From the NCBI GenBank assembly GCA_023410445.1, contig JAEYPT010000001.1, positions 496,001 to 560,000 on the forward strand: DNA of 64,000 nucleotides, read 5' to 3'. Numbering within the stretch: position 1 is the first letter of the stretch; every line of letters begins with the position of its first letter. This DNA is from Bacillota bacterium (lineage in GTDB: Bacteria > Bacillota > Clostridia > Oscillospirales > Acutalibacteraceae). The notes beneath the pieces were generated by a model. The model searched no databases, had not been told where the DNA came from, and saw nothing but the letters and a program-made list of their open reading frames with translations. A program made the position numbers and the translations under genes. Positions 25,695 to 34,842 of the stretch are shown here, piece after piece.

Positions 25695-26519
25695 ATGAAA
25701 GCACTCAATCGACCGATCGGCTGGCTGATCAAGGGAATTCTGCTTGTCCTGTTTGGCTGGCCATTTTTCTGGATGATTTCGACGTCTCTACAGACGATTT
25801 CGGAAGTTAACATGGTAACGCCTACCTTCCTGCCGGCCATACCTCAGTTTGGGAACTACATAAAGGCATGGAACTTTGGGGCCACGGGAATGAACGGGTT
25901 CCTGAAGAATTCGCTTCTGACCATTGTCGCCGTTATTTCGCTTCAAACGCTTGTAATGGTCCCTGCAGCTTACGCGTTCGCAAAATATGAGTTCCGGTTC
26001 AAAAAAATCATGTTCGGATGCATTCTTGCAGCTTTAATGCTGCCGACGCAGATCACGTTTCTCCCGGTTTACCTCATGATGTCGAATTGGAACCTGATCA
26101 ACACGCTTTGGCCGCAGATCCTTCCGTTTGCCACCAATGCGTTCGCCATCTTTTTACTGCGCCAGTATTTTTTGCAGATTCCGAATGAGCTGATCGATGC
26201 CGCGCGGATTGACGGTGCTTCGGAAACGCGTATCATCTGCGGACTGATGCTTCCTATGTCAAAACCGGCGTTGGCAACGATTACACTGTTCAGCTTTGTC
26301 GGGCATTGGAACGATTATTTTTGGCCCTTCGTTATGACAAATTCCGACAGTACGCGCACCCTTCCGGTTGCCATCGCCCAAATGAAAGATCTGGAGGGTT
26401 TGTCCAACTGGAATGTCGTCATGGCGGGCAACGCGCTTCTCGTTCTTCCAATTCTTCTGATTTACCTCGTTGCGCATAAACAGATCGTCAAGTCCTTTGC
26501 CTATTCCGGCATTAAATAA
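25695..26519 (+). CDS. ABC permease (MalG/UgpE type)
   Basis: 274 residues with six membrane helices and the EAA loop DAARIDGASETRIICGLMLPMSKPA. RBS AGGGGGAGGG precedes ATG 25695, 16 nt after the first permease gene. It forms the heterodimeric channel with that protein. Confidence 0.88.
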   Translation: MKALNRPIGWLIKGILLVLFGWPFFWMISTSLQTISEVNMVTPTFLPAIPQFGNYIKAWNFGATGMNGFLKNSLLTIVAVISLQTLVMVPAAYAFAKYEFRFKKIMFGCILAALMLPTQITFLPVYLMMSNWNLINTLWPQILPFATNAFAIFLLRQYFLQIPNELIDAARIDGASETRIICGLMLPMSKPALATITLFSFVGHWNDYFWPFVMTNSDSTRTLPVAIAQMKDLEGLSNWNVVMAGNALLVLPILLIYLVAHKQIVKSFAYSGIK

Positions 26520-26566
26520 AAAGGCAGGTCCATCACGACTTTGCTGCTACTTCAAGGAGGCATTTT

Positions 26567-27865
26567 ATGAAAAAGTTCCTATCCATCTGCGTCTCACTCT
26601 CGCTGCTTGCGGTCACGTTTACGGGCTGTGCATCTTCCACACCCGCCGCAACGGCATCCGCAGGAAATTCAGGCAGCGGAACATCGGGGAAAATTACTGT
26701 TCAGTTCTGGCACTGTATGTCAGGTGATAACGGCGACCTCACCAACAAGCTGGTGGATGACTTTAATAAATCTCAGGATAAGATAAAGGTTGTGGCCACC
26801 TATCAGGGCAGCTATTCGGATGCCGCCGCAAAAGCAGAGCAGGCCATTTACGCGGGGAACGGCCCGGATCTTCTGCAGGTTGCCCAGGACAACGTCGGCC
26901 GCCTTGCAACAAACGGACAGTTCACCGACCTTCTTCCCTACGTGAAAAAAGCCGGCATCAATCCCGACAGCTTTACCAAAGCATTTGTGCAGGATGCGTA
27001 TTACGACGGAAAACTGGTCGATATTCCTTATGGCCGTTCGGCACAACTGCTGCACATCAACAAAACGGTTCTGGATCAGGTGGGCGCGAAAATCCCAACT
27101 ACTTGGGATGAGCTGAAAGAAGCGGCTGAGAAATGCACCGTTCAGAAGAACGGGAAAATTACCCGCTACGGTCTGTCGATTCCGTTCGATCAGTGGGAAC
27201 TGTTTGCCCTCATTCAGCAGGCTGGCGGTCAGTTCTTTAATAAAGACAAAACGGGGCTCGGCTGCCTGGACGATGGAAGCGCCAAAAAATCTTTCCAGTT
27301 TTTAAAGAGCATGCAGAAAAACGGCGCTCTGTTTTACAATGACCCGGCAAACGATAAAGACAACCAGCTCTTCACTCAGGGCATGGCCGCCATGTCGATC
27401 AATTCATCCGGAACCATCACTTCCCGAACGAAAAGTATTGGCAGTAAATTCAATTATGTCGTCGTTCCTCTTCCGAAAGACGTGAAGTACTCGATGCCTA
27501 CGGGCGGCAGCGGCTTCGGAATTCTCTCCTCCAGCAAACAGAAAGACGCCGCATGGCAGTTCATGCAGTGGTTTGTTCAGAATGAAAAAGGCGGCACCGC
27601 ATTCGTTCTTGGCTCGGGCTATCTGCCGTTTACGCAGGAAATGACGCAGTCCAAAGCAATTCAGGACCTGTGGAAAAAGATCCCCAATTATAAAGTCGCC
27701 TATGACGCGCTTCAATATGGAGACGACAGCTACCGCATTGCCAACCTGACCCCTGTTATCGCGGAATTCCGCACCTGTATTCAGGCGATTATGCTCGATA
27801 ATAAGGATGTTGACACTTCTTTAAAAACATTCAGCGATTCCGTCAATACCATCCTTGCAAAGTAA
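26567..27865 (+). CDS. ABC substrate-binding lipoprotein (UgpB-like)
   Basis: 432 residues. A signal peptide ends in a lipobox (VTFTGC, Cys about 21), followed by an Ala/Ser/Gly linker and a cluster B extracellular binding protein (QFWHCMSGDNGDLTNKLVDDFN at the start of the mature domain). A Tyr/Trp-rich pocket is plausible. Ligand not readable; UgpQ-like context favours glycerol-3-phosphate or glycerophosphocholine, but a disaccharide cannot be excluded. Confidence 0.87.
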   Translation: MKKFLSICVSLSLLAVTFTGCASSTPAATASAGNSGSGTSGKITVQFWHCMSGDNGDLTNKLVDDFNKSQDKIKVVATYQGSYSDAAAKAEQAIYAGNGPDLLQVAQDNVGRLATNGQFTDLLPYVKKAGINPDSFTKAFVQDAYYDGKLVDIPYGRSAQLLHINKTVLDQVGAKIPTTWDELKEAAEKCTVQKNGKITRYGLSIPFDQWELFALIQQAGGQFFNKDKTGLGCLDDGSAKKSFQFLKSMQKNGALFYNDPANDKDNQLFTQGMAAMSINSSGTITSRTKSIGSKFNYVVVPLPKDVKYSMPTGGSGFGILSSSKQKDAAWQFMQWFVQNEKGGTAFVLGSGYLPFTQEMTQSKAIQDLWKKIPNYKVAYDALQYGDDSYRIANLTPVIAEFRTCIQAIMLDNKDVDTSLKTFSDSVNTILAK

Positions 27866-27898
27866 GTATTGAAAAAAAGCAGGAAAAGAGATTAGACT

Positions 27899-28684
27899 AT
27901 GTGGAATCAGACCGAAAAAAATATCTTTGTTGCGGGGCACCGGGGATACCCGGAAAAATACCCGGAAAATACGCTTCTGTCCTTTCAAAAGGCAGTGGAA
28001 GCCGGGGTCGACATGCTGGAGCTGGATATTCAGATGACAAAAGACCATCAGCTTGTCATCATGCACGATCTTGCGGTAGACCGAACGACAGACGGAAGCG
28101 GACCAATCAAAGAGAAAACCCTGAGTGAAATCCGTCAGCTGGATGCAGGTGGTCGGTTTGCGGAGCAGTTTCAAGGACTTCAGGTGCCGCTGTTTTCTGA
28201 ATTTCTGGAGTTGTTTTCTGAAAAAAGCAGTGTGCTTTTCAACTTCGAATTGAAGGAACGCCCTTTGCCCGGCAATGAGGAACGCGCGTTTGAAGCCGCC
28301 GACCGAACGATTGAACTGGTGGAGAAATACCACCTAGGCGATCGCTGCGTATTCAATACCTTCAGCGCCCGTTTACTGCAATATATTGCAGAGCGCTATG
28401 ACGGGAAATACCGCCTGCACGGATATTATCCGCTCAGTCTGATGGGCGAATACGAGCGCGATCCCTACTCCTATTTATACTGCATGTGTGTCTCCGAGTT
28501 GGACAAGGCTCTCTTTTCGGAGCTGAAATCGAAACAAATAGAACCATGGGTCGGGCCCAGCGTCTGCACAAAAGAAAAAATCCGCCAGGCGGCGGACTGC
28601 GGAGCAACATTGATTACCTGCAATAACCCGGAAACTGTTCTTTCCATCCTCACAGAGGAGGGCCTCAGGAGTACACCCGTTTGA
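27899..28684 (+). CDS. ugpQ: Glycerophosphodiester phosphodiesterase
   Basis: 261 residues, GDPD family TIM barrel. It has the N-terminal HRGYPEKYPENTL motif with catalytic His and Glu, LELDIQMTKD with metal Glu and Asp, and the second catalytic His in IMHD. It cleaves deacylated phospholipids to glycerol-3-phosphate and an alcohol. No signal peptide, so it acts on imported substrate in the cytoplasm. Last gene of the ABC operon. Confidence 0.93.
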   Translation: MWNQTEKNIFVAGHRGYPEKYPENTLLSFQKAVEAGVDMLELDIQMTKDHQLVIMHDLAVDRTTDGSGPIKEKTLSEIRQLDAGGRFAEQFQGLQVPLFSEFLELFSEKSSVLFNFELKERPLPGNEERAFEAADRTIELVEKYHLGDRCVFNTFSARLLQYIAERYDGKYRLHGYYPLSLMGEYERDPYSYLYCMCVSELDKALFSELKSKQIEPWVGPSVCTKEKIRQAADCGATLITCNNPETVLSILTEEGLRSTPV

Positions 28685-28744
28685 TCAGACATTTTCCCGA
28701 TTGTTTAAGAGAATAAAATACAAGGAAATACTTTCTTGGCAGTG

Positions 28745-28774
28745 TTTGAGGGCGGATTTTCCTCCGCCCTCAAA
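28745..28774 (+). terminator. Terminator-like hairpin after ugpQ
   Basis: Perfect 12-bp stem TTTGAGGGCGGA/TCCGCCCTCAAA; the T tail is weak. Confidence 0.6.
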
Positions 28775-28803
28775 CGCTTTCTCCGGAAGTGTCATATGCC
28801 ACA

Positions 28804-28849
28804 TAAAAAAGAGCCTTGCTATCATTTTCCGTCGAAATGACAGCAAGGC
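28804..28849 (-). terminator. Terminator of the OmpR-type two-component operon
   Basis: Stem GCCTTGCT/AGCAAGGC with further pairing of TCATTT/AAATGA inside, followed on the minus strand by TCTTTTTT. Confidence 0.75.
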
Positions 28850-28877
28850 ATGCCTATCTTTGGCGTCCATCAAACAT

Positions 28878-29729
28878 CTATTTGGTTTCACCCACCTTCA
28901 TCCAGCCCGATTGAGCCGCAATTATTTCATCGCAATTATTAAACTGGTATGTTCCACCGTAGCTTTTCACCGGGATTTCCAGTGTTGCACCGGATTTATC
29001 TTCCAATATAGCGGAACCCGTGACGTCATAATAGTGGTCCGGTGACCCCTTTAGCCGGCTGAGATTGCTGTTCCATTGTATAGGAGGGTCAAGGTCCACC
29101 TTTTTGCATTGGAGGCCATAATAATTGGAGAAAACAGTTGCGAGGCGCATAAAAAAGCTATTTGCCGTCTTCTCAGGGCTGTTTTCCCCTTTCGCGGAGA
29201 TGGGGGCCTCATTCAATACAACATTAAGCGACAGCATTTTGCCGCTTTGATCATCGATCAGCATATCGACCTCTGGACCGGCGCGGTCATCGCGCAGTTC
29301 GCAATCCCACACAACCGCACAGGTGGATTGATCCATAGAAATTGCCAGCTGAGCTTTTTCGCTATGTATGGGATAGCTACCCTGCTCAATCCCGACTGCA
29401 CCCTGTTCCTTGAGAAACCGCAGGGCTTCCAGCGCGGCTTTATATGCATCGTCTGCGTTCAGCCTGACTTTGGTGGAGAAGGGACCTTGAGCATTCGGCG
29501 AACCGCCTCCTGAAAAATCAATCGCGCAGTAATTTTTCCCAGCGATTAACTGAAGACTGTCCAATACCTGTGCGACAGGGTGAAATTGAATTCCTTCGGT
29601 CTCATAGGTACGAACTGTTTTTTGCAGCTTTTGATCCTGCACGGAGGAAACGAAACCGGGGAGCAAAACGCCAGCCGTTATCGCCAGCGCGGTACAAAAA
29701 ACAAATAAAAGCGGAATAACCTTTTTCAT
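28878..29729 (-). CDS. Membrane-anchored or secreted accessory protein of a two-component system
   Basis: 283 residues. An N-terminal hydrophobic segment (VIPLLFVFCTALAITAGVLLPGFV) is an uncleaved anchor or signal peptide. The rest is a soluble extracytoplasmic domain with alternating beta-strand and helix character, without a family I recognise. It overlaps the kinase stop by ATGA, so it is translationally coupled. The arrangement recalls accessory regulators such as YycH/YycI, but no sequence match is claimed. Confidence 0.6.
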   Translation of the reverse strand: MKKVIPLLFVFCTALAITAGVLLPGFVSSVQDQKLQKTVRTYETEGIQFHPVAQVLDSLQLIAGKNYCAIDFSGGGSPNAQGPFSTKVRLNADDAYKAALEALRFLKEQGAVGIEQGSYPIHSEKAQLAISMDQSTCAVVWDCELRDDRAGPEVDMLIDDQSGKMLSLNVVLNEAPISAKGENSPEKTANSFFMRLATVFSNYYGLQCKKVDLDPPIQWNSNLSRLKGSPDHYYDVTGSAILEDKSGATLEIPVKSYGGTYQFNNCDEIIAAQSGWMKVGETK

Positions 29730-31123
29730 ACGGCGCCTCCTTTCAACTCCACGGTAACCGTTGTCCCGGCACCCGGTTGACTGTCAAAGTGAAGCGTCCC
29801 CCGGTGCAATTCCACGATCTTTGCGCACAGCGAGAGGCCGAGTCCGACACTGCCCTGGGCGCGGGAGCGGGATTTGTCCACGCGGTAAAATGCCTCGGTC
29901 ACATGCTGCAGAGCTTCCGGTGGAATTCCGCTTCCGTTGTCGGCGACGACAAACCGGTATCCGTCCGGAAGCATCGTACCGGTAATTCGGATATTGCCGC
30001 TGCCGTTCAGTGCCTTTTTTGCGTTTTCCAGCAGATTGAGCAGCAGCGTCCGCGTAAGATCCAGTTCCAGCAGGCAGACGCCCTCTTCGCAGTCGCATTG
30101 AAGTACGATTCCGTCCTTTTCATAGACGGGTTTCAAATACGTTGCGAGGTCCCGGACAATTTCGGCGGGAGAGACGGATTTCATCACGATTTCCTGACGA
30201 TCCGCGACAAAAATATCAAGCAGCTTGAGGGATAAATTTTCAAGGCGCTTGCCTTCCGAAAAAATATAATTTGCTGCGTTGATCTGTTCTTCCGGTGAAA
30301 GGGACTGACCGCGCAGCAAATCTGCGTAACCGATGATGGAAGTCATGGGCGTTTTCATTTCGTGCGCAAAGTTGCCCATAAACTGTTCCTGCCGTCGGGC
30401 CGAATCCTTCAAACTTCGAACACTGTTTTCAACCTGCTGCGCCATTGCGTCAAAATCCGAGGAAAGGGCGCCGATTTCATCTCCGGTGTGGATGCCGGAA
30501 CGGTAGGAGAGATTTCCAGAAGCAATTTCCCTTGATGCTTTTGACAGATTGGACAGCGGCCGGGTCAGCAGCCATGCAAAGCTGTACGCCAATATCGCGC
30601 ACAACAGCAGCAGAACAGCAAAGATTTTATAGTAAGTACTCTGTTGAATCGCGCGGTTGTCGTAGAGCGCTGACAGATTGTAGCCCAAATCCAGTTGCAG
30701 CATCTTTCCGTTCAGCGGAAAATAACTGGATACCTGCAGATACGGCGTTCCCTGACTGTTTTTCAAATAGGCAACGGCAAGATGCGTGTCATCCGTTTGC
30801 CTGGAAAGATTCTGAAAATCCAGTTTGGCGGCGCCCTGCGTATAAAGATTGCCCGAATCCGTAGAAAGGCGGATAGCCGAAAAGCCACCCTGTGCGGCTA
30901 ACTGGTTCAGCGCATTGGAAATATCCTTCTCACTCATCAAAAAACTGATATTGTCCTCCGTCCGCAGCGTTTTCAGCAACAGCCCGCAGGATTCCTTTGC
31001 AGTCTGTTCCTGACGGTCGATCGAACCCTGGAAAGAGATTGCAATCAGGGCACTTCCGCCGATTCCGAAAAGAACAGACATCAGACAAACCATACAAAGG
31101 GTAATTTTCCATCGAAATTTCAT
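29726..31123 (-). CDS. HAMP-containing sensor histidine kinase
   Basis: 465 residues. Two membrane helices (about 8-28 and 165-187) flank a ~135-residue extracellular sensor. A HAMP domain follows (RPLSNLSKASREIASGNLSYR), then HisKA with FAHEMKTPMTSIIGYADLLR and the HATPase boxes NLLENAKKAL, VADNGSGIPPEALQHVTEAFYR and GLGLSL. Pairs with the OmpR-type regulator 3 nt upstream in the operon. Confidence 0.93.
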   Translation of the reverse strand: MKFRWKITLCMVCLMSVLFGIGGSALIAISFQGSIDRQEQTAKESCGLLLKTLRTEDNISFLMSEKDISNALNQLAAQGGFSAIRLSTDSGNLYTQGAAKLDFQNLSRQTDDTHLAVAYLKNSQGTPYLQVSSYFPLNGKMLQLDLGYNLSALYDNRAIQQSTYYKIFAVLLLLCAILAYSFAWLLTRPLSNLSKASREIASGNLSYRSGIHTGDEIGALSSDFDAMAQQVENSVRSLKDSARRQEQFMGNFAHEMKTPMTSIIGYADLLRGQSLSPEEQINAANYIFSEGKRLENLSLKLLDIFVADRQEIVMKSVSPAEIVRDLATYLKPVYEKDGIVLQCDCEEGVCLLELDLTRTLLLNLLENAKKALNGSGNIRITGTMLPDGYRFVVADNGSGIPPEALQHVTEAFYRVDKSRSRAQGSVGLGLSLCAKIVELHRGTLHFDSQPGAGTTVTVELKGGAV

Positions 31124-31126
31124 GTA

Positions 31127-31780
31127 TCACACCTCCAGACGATAACCAACTTTGTTTACCACTTGTAATTCTTTTTCCCATCCGACTTTTTTTCGGAGTC
31201 TCTGTACATGCAGATTCACTGTTTTACTGCCATATTCCATTTCGCCTCCCCACACGCGTTCGTAAATCGTATCCCGATACAGAGCCGTATTCGGATTTTG
31301 GACAAACAGCACCAAAAGTTCATATTCCTTTGGAGTCAGCGGGATTTCTTCTTCTCCGCGTCTGATCTGCATGGAACGCATGTCAACTGTCAAGCCGCCC
31401 ACCTCAATGATGTCGGCCGCCTTATTGTAGCGCCGCAGAACTACGTTCACCCGTGCAAGCAGTTCCGCAACTTCAAACGGCTTAACGATATAATCCTCAG
31501 CCCCGATTTTCAGGCCGCGAACACGGTCCTCCAAACTGCCTTTTGCCGTCAGAAAAATAACCGGTATTCCCAGAGTTTTGATATATTCCATCAGCTCAAA
31601 ACCGTCTATCTTTGGCAGCATCACATCCAGCAGAATTAAATCATAGGTATGATCCTCCAGTTTTGCCGCAGCTTCTTCGCCGTCAAAAGCGCAATCGTAG
31701 AGATATCCAGCTTTTTTTACGCTGAGGCAGATTAAGTTAGAGATCGGCTCCTCATCCTCCACAATCATGATTTTCGCCAT
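31127..31780 (-). CDS. OmpR-type response regulator
   Basis: 217 residues: receiver (IMIVEDEEPISNL, phosphoacceptor in LILLDVMLPKIDG, Lys in YIVKPFEV) and a winged-helix output domain (LTPKEYELLVLF, VWGGEMEYGSKTVNLHVQRLRKKV). First gene of a three-gene operon with kinase and accessory protein. Confidence 0.95.
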   Translation of the reverse strand: MAKIMIVEDEEPISNLICLSVKKAGYLYDCAFDGEEAAAKLEDHTYDLILLDVMLPKIDGFELMEYIKTLGIPVIFLTAKGSLEDRVRGLKIGAEDYIVKPFEVAELLARVNVVLRRYNKAADIIEVGGLTVDMRSMQIRRGEEEIPLTPKEYELLVLFVQNPNTALYRDTIYERVWGGEMEYGSKTVNLHVQRLRKKVGWEKELQVVNKVGYRLEV

Positions 31781-31910
31781 GCCCCTTCACCTCGTTTTTT
31801 ATGATACGACCCCGTGGCATCCAAACGGCAAACATTTCCAATGCTTTTATTGTATCACAGTCCTCATCTTCGAACCGGAAAAAGTCAGATAGGGCACGGA
31901 ACAGAAAATG

Positions 31911-31941
31911 AGCCTAAACAGAAAAAGTTTCTGTTTAGGCT
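31911..31941 (-). terminator. Terminator of the arabinofuranosidase operon
   Basis: 14-bp stem AGCCTAAACAGAAA/TTTCTGTTTAGGCT with a 3-nt loop, followed on the minus strand by CATTTTC. Confidence 0.7.
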
Positions 31942-31971
31942 CATTGACGCAGCATTTCGGTCAAGCAAATC

Positions 31972-32880
31972 TTATCTTTCGTTATAAGTCAAAAGCCTGT
32001 AGTTGGTACGAATCAGGATATCCTGTTTGTAATTCCCAAATTCATTGCCGTAAATCGTGAGACCGCCCACATTGGGATGATTTGGGGATACTTCAAAACG
32101 GATGGTCCATTGGTCCCGGCCCAGATCAAAATCGTCCAAGGTTCGGTCCGATTTTTTTTCTCCGTCCAGATAAACGCCGGTGCTGCTGATAGAAAAAAGC
32201 TTGAGAATCCCGTATTGATTCGAGATCCACCAGGTCGGGGTGTATTTTCCCCGTTTATTCCCGAAATCTCCCGGCGAGGTCCAGGTGCAGACTTCACGGT
32301 CGTTCAGCGATACGGTAATGTCGGATGGCCAGTTGTCGTTGATATGGGGGGCCTCGGACGAAAGCTCCGCCTCAATCTCAATGCTCTCCAGTTCATGGTT
32401 CTCCCGCATATAATTGGAAATCGTATATTCAACGAAACCCTGCGTAAACCACAGCAGCTTGGCGCTGACGCGTTCCACATCAAAAAAGCATCGGGGGTCG
32501 TCGAAGATTCCGATGATTTTTTCTGTGTTGGCCAGCCCGCATGTCGGCTCTACATGGGCCTTTGTATAATGGCCCACCGGTATCTGTATTTCGTAGCTTT
32601 TATGGTTCAGGGATTTTTCCTTCGGAAGTTCCACCAGATAATCGTATTGCAGAAGCGTGCATACTTTTCCGTATTTCTTTGAAGTACGGGTCATAATGAT
32701 CCCGGCCTGCTCCAGCTTTCGGACATGCGACGACATGATCGCGCTGCTCAGGTGCAGGCATTCCGCCAGCTCTTTAATGTTTGCCTCGCCCTTTGCCAGT
32801 CGTTTAATGACCTTGATGCGCACGTCGCTGGCAAGTGCTTCAAAAAACGGAAGCCTTTCTTCTGAAACCTCGATGATCAT
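31972..32880 (-). CDS. ArsR-like regulator with a large C-terminal domain
   Basis: 302 residues. The first ~90 are an ArsR winged helix (PFFEALASDVRIKVIKRLAKGEANIKELAECLHLSSAIMSSHVRKLEQAGI, described here in parts as one HTH). The remaining ~200 form a beta-rich domain with many aromatic residues (TWWISNQYGILKLFSI), unlike metal-sensing ArsR proteins. It probably binds a sugar or other ligand. It is the last gene of the arabinose-type operon and likely controls it. RBS is weak. Confidence 0.75.
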   Translation of the reverse strand: MIIEVSEERLPFFEALASDVRIKVIKRLAKGEANIKELAECLHLSSAIMSSHVRKLEQAGIIMTRTSKKYGKVCTLLQYDYLVELPKEKSLNHKSYEIQIPVGHYTKAHVEPTCGLANTEKIIGIFDDPRCFFDVERVSAKLLWFTQGFVEYTISNYMRENHELESIEIEAELSSEAPHINDNWPSDITVSLNDREVCTWTSPGDFGNKRGKYTPTWWISNQYGILKLFSISSTGVYLDGEKKSDRTLDDFDLGRDQWTIRFEVSPNHPNVGGLTIYGNEFGNYKQDILIRTNYRLLTYNER

Positions 32881-32968
32881 TTTGCTCCCCCCTATGGAAA
32901 TAATCTGAGATTATTGTAGCACAGGACGGATTCGTTGTCCCGAAAAGTTTGACGGGGCTCCGGCGTTT

Positions 32969-33808
32969 TCACCCTTTAATGCCGCCGGCGGTCATCCCTT
33001 CGATAAAGTACTTCTGAAAGAAGAAAAACAGAATCAGTATTGGTAGAATGGCAAATACCGAGCCTGCAATCAGCACGTTGTAATTGTTCCCGTAAGGAGA
33101 CAGCAGAGCCGCCAGACCGATCGGCAGCGTGAGCTTTTCCGGACTCCGTAATACAATCAAAGGCCACAGAAATCCGTTCCAGCTGTTCATTGCGACAAAG
33201 ATGCCCATTGCAGCAAAAGACGGCGCCATCAGCGGAAGCATAATTCTCGCAAAAATTCCGTATTCCGTGCATCCGTCGACACGCGCGGCATCCATAAAAT
33301 CCTTGGGAATACCGCTCAGATACTGCCGGAAGAAAAAGATGGGCAGAGGGGCTGCCAGAAACGGCAAAAAAATGCCCCACATGGTATCCATCAGTTTCAT
33401 GCCAATGAGCATTTTATAGAGCGGCAGCATCAGAATCTCCATCGGTACCATCATGATGATCAGTACGCAGGTAAACAGTATATTTTTAAACCTGAAATCA
33501 TACATGGCAAAACCGTACCCGACCAGTGCGCTGACAATCAGGGTCAGAACGGTCTGCACCACGGTGATGACCGCGCTGTTTTTAAACCAGAGAAAATAGT
33601 CGTTATCGCCGGCGAAAAGGTTCTGGTAATTGTGCAGCGACATGATGGACAGGTCAATTTTCGTGTTTAATCCGTACCGCAGAAGTTCCACTCCGGGTTT
33701 AAAGGAGGCAAGCGTGATGCAGTAGAAGGGAAACAGCGTGATAACCGCAATGACGGTAAAGACGATCAGCATAGGAATGGTTGCTCGTGAAAATTTGGTC
33801 TTTTCCAT
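32969..33808 (-). CDS. ABC sugar permease (AraQ/MalG type)
   Basis: 279 residues with six membrane helices and EAA loop MDAARVDGCTEYGIFARIMLPLMAPSF, given here as the family contact site. It starts 3 nt after the partner permease stop. Forms the importer with the permease and binding protein upstream; no ATPase gene is in the operon. Confidence 0.88.
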   Translation of the reverse strand: MEKTKFSRATIPMLIVFTVIAVITLFPFYCITLASFKPGVELLRYGLNTKIDLSIMSLHNYQNLFAGDNDYFLWFKNSAVITVVQTVLTLIVSALVGYGFAMYDFRFKNILFTCVLIIMMVPMEILMLPLYKMLIGMKLMDTMWGIFLPFLAAPLPIFFFRQYLSGIPKDFMDAARVDGCTEYGIFARIMLPLMAPSFAAMGIFVAMNSWNGFLWPLIVLRSPEKLTLPIGLAALLSPYGNNYNVLIAGSVFAILPILILFFFFQKYFIEGMTAGGIKG

Positions 33809-33811
33809 ACG

Positions 33812-34708
33812 CTAATCGTCCTCCTTTTTGAAAATGCCGAAAAAGTTGAGCTGAAGCATGTTGACAACAAATGTAAAAAGGAGTAGTACGATTCCCACTG
33901 CGCTGCCGAGACCCATATTGTTCTGTTCCCAGCCGCATCGATACAGGTAACCGACGATGGTAAGGCCGATATCCTGCGGAGACCGGTTCCCGGACCAAAG
34001 CATATAGCTTTCGGTGAACATGGACATACCGCCGTAAATGCTGATTGTAAGCACATAGATGGTCATCGGTTTCAGCATGGGCAATGTAATTTTGGTAAAT
34101 TTTTTGAAGGTGGAAGCACCGTCGATTTCCGCCGATTCATAAAGCTCGTTTGGAATATTTTGAAGTCCCGACAGAAAATACAGAATGTTGACTCCGGTCC
34201 ATCTCCATAAAGCCAGACTTAATAGAGCGGCAAATCCAGTGACGGAATTCTGCAGCCATTTCAGCGGTGGAATCCCGAAGAGCGCGACAATACCGTTCAT
34301 CAGCGAGCCCGGCAGTTCCCCGAAGATTAGGCGGAAAATGGTGCCCGCTACGACGACCGAGGTTAAGGCCGGAATAAACAGAGTTGCACGGAAAAAATTC
34401 CGGGCCTTCATCATTTTACTGTTGAGACAGCACGCGAGAATCATCGGAATGGGGATCAGCAGAATCAAAGTCAGAACCGTGTAAATCACACTGTGAATAA
34501 TCGACAAGATAAACGTAGGCTTGAGCAATTCCTGATAATTTGCAAGGCCGATAAACACCTCCTGACCGGGCAGAACGCTTTGAAAACTCATTTTTACGGT
34601 CAGGTATACCGGGTAGATGAAAAAGACGCAGAAGGTAATGATAAAAGGCAGGATAAAAATATAAGGAGTTACCTTTTGAGAATACAGGAACTTTTTAACG
34701 ATGTTCAT
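33812..34708 (-). CDS. ABC sugar permease (AraP/MalF type)
   Basis: 298 residues with six membrane helices and EAA loop YESAEIDGASTFKKFTKITLPML. It lies between the binding-protein gene and the second permease. Context with a GH51 enzyme suggests arabino-oligosaccharide import. Confidence 0.88.
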   Translation of the reverse strand: MNIVKKFLYSQKVTPYIFILPFIITFCVFFIYPVYLTVKMSFQSVLPGQEVFIGLANYQELLKPTFILSIIHSVIYTVLTLILLIPIPMILACCLNSKMMKARNFFRATLFIPALTSVVVAGTIFRLIFGELPGSLMNGIVALFGIPPLKWLQNSVTGFAALLSLALWRWTGVNILYFLSGLQNIPNELYESAEIDGASTFKKFTKITLPMLKPMTIYVLTISIYGGMSMFTESYMLWSGNRSPQDIGLTIVGYLYRCGWEQNNMGLGSAVGIVLLLFTFVVNMLQLNFFGIFKKEDD

Positions 34709-34842
34709 GTCAACCGTGCCTTTCTTGCCTTATTTTCATAGAAAGAGGAGCAATTGTGAAAAAAGCTCTGCTGTCAGCGCGAGGCTGACAGCAGTTATTA
34801 CATGCCGGAATTTTGTTCACGATTGGGTTCACGGTTCTCTGA

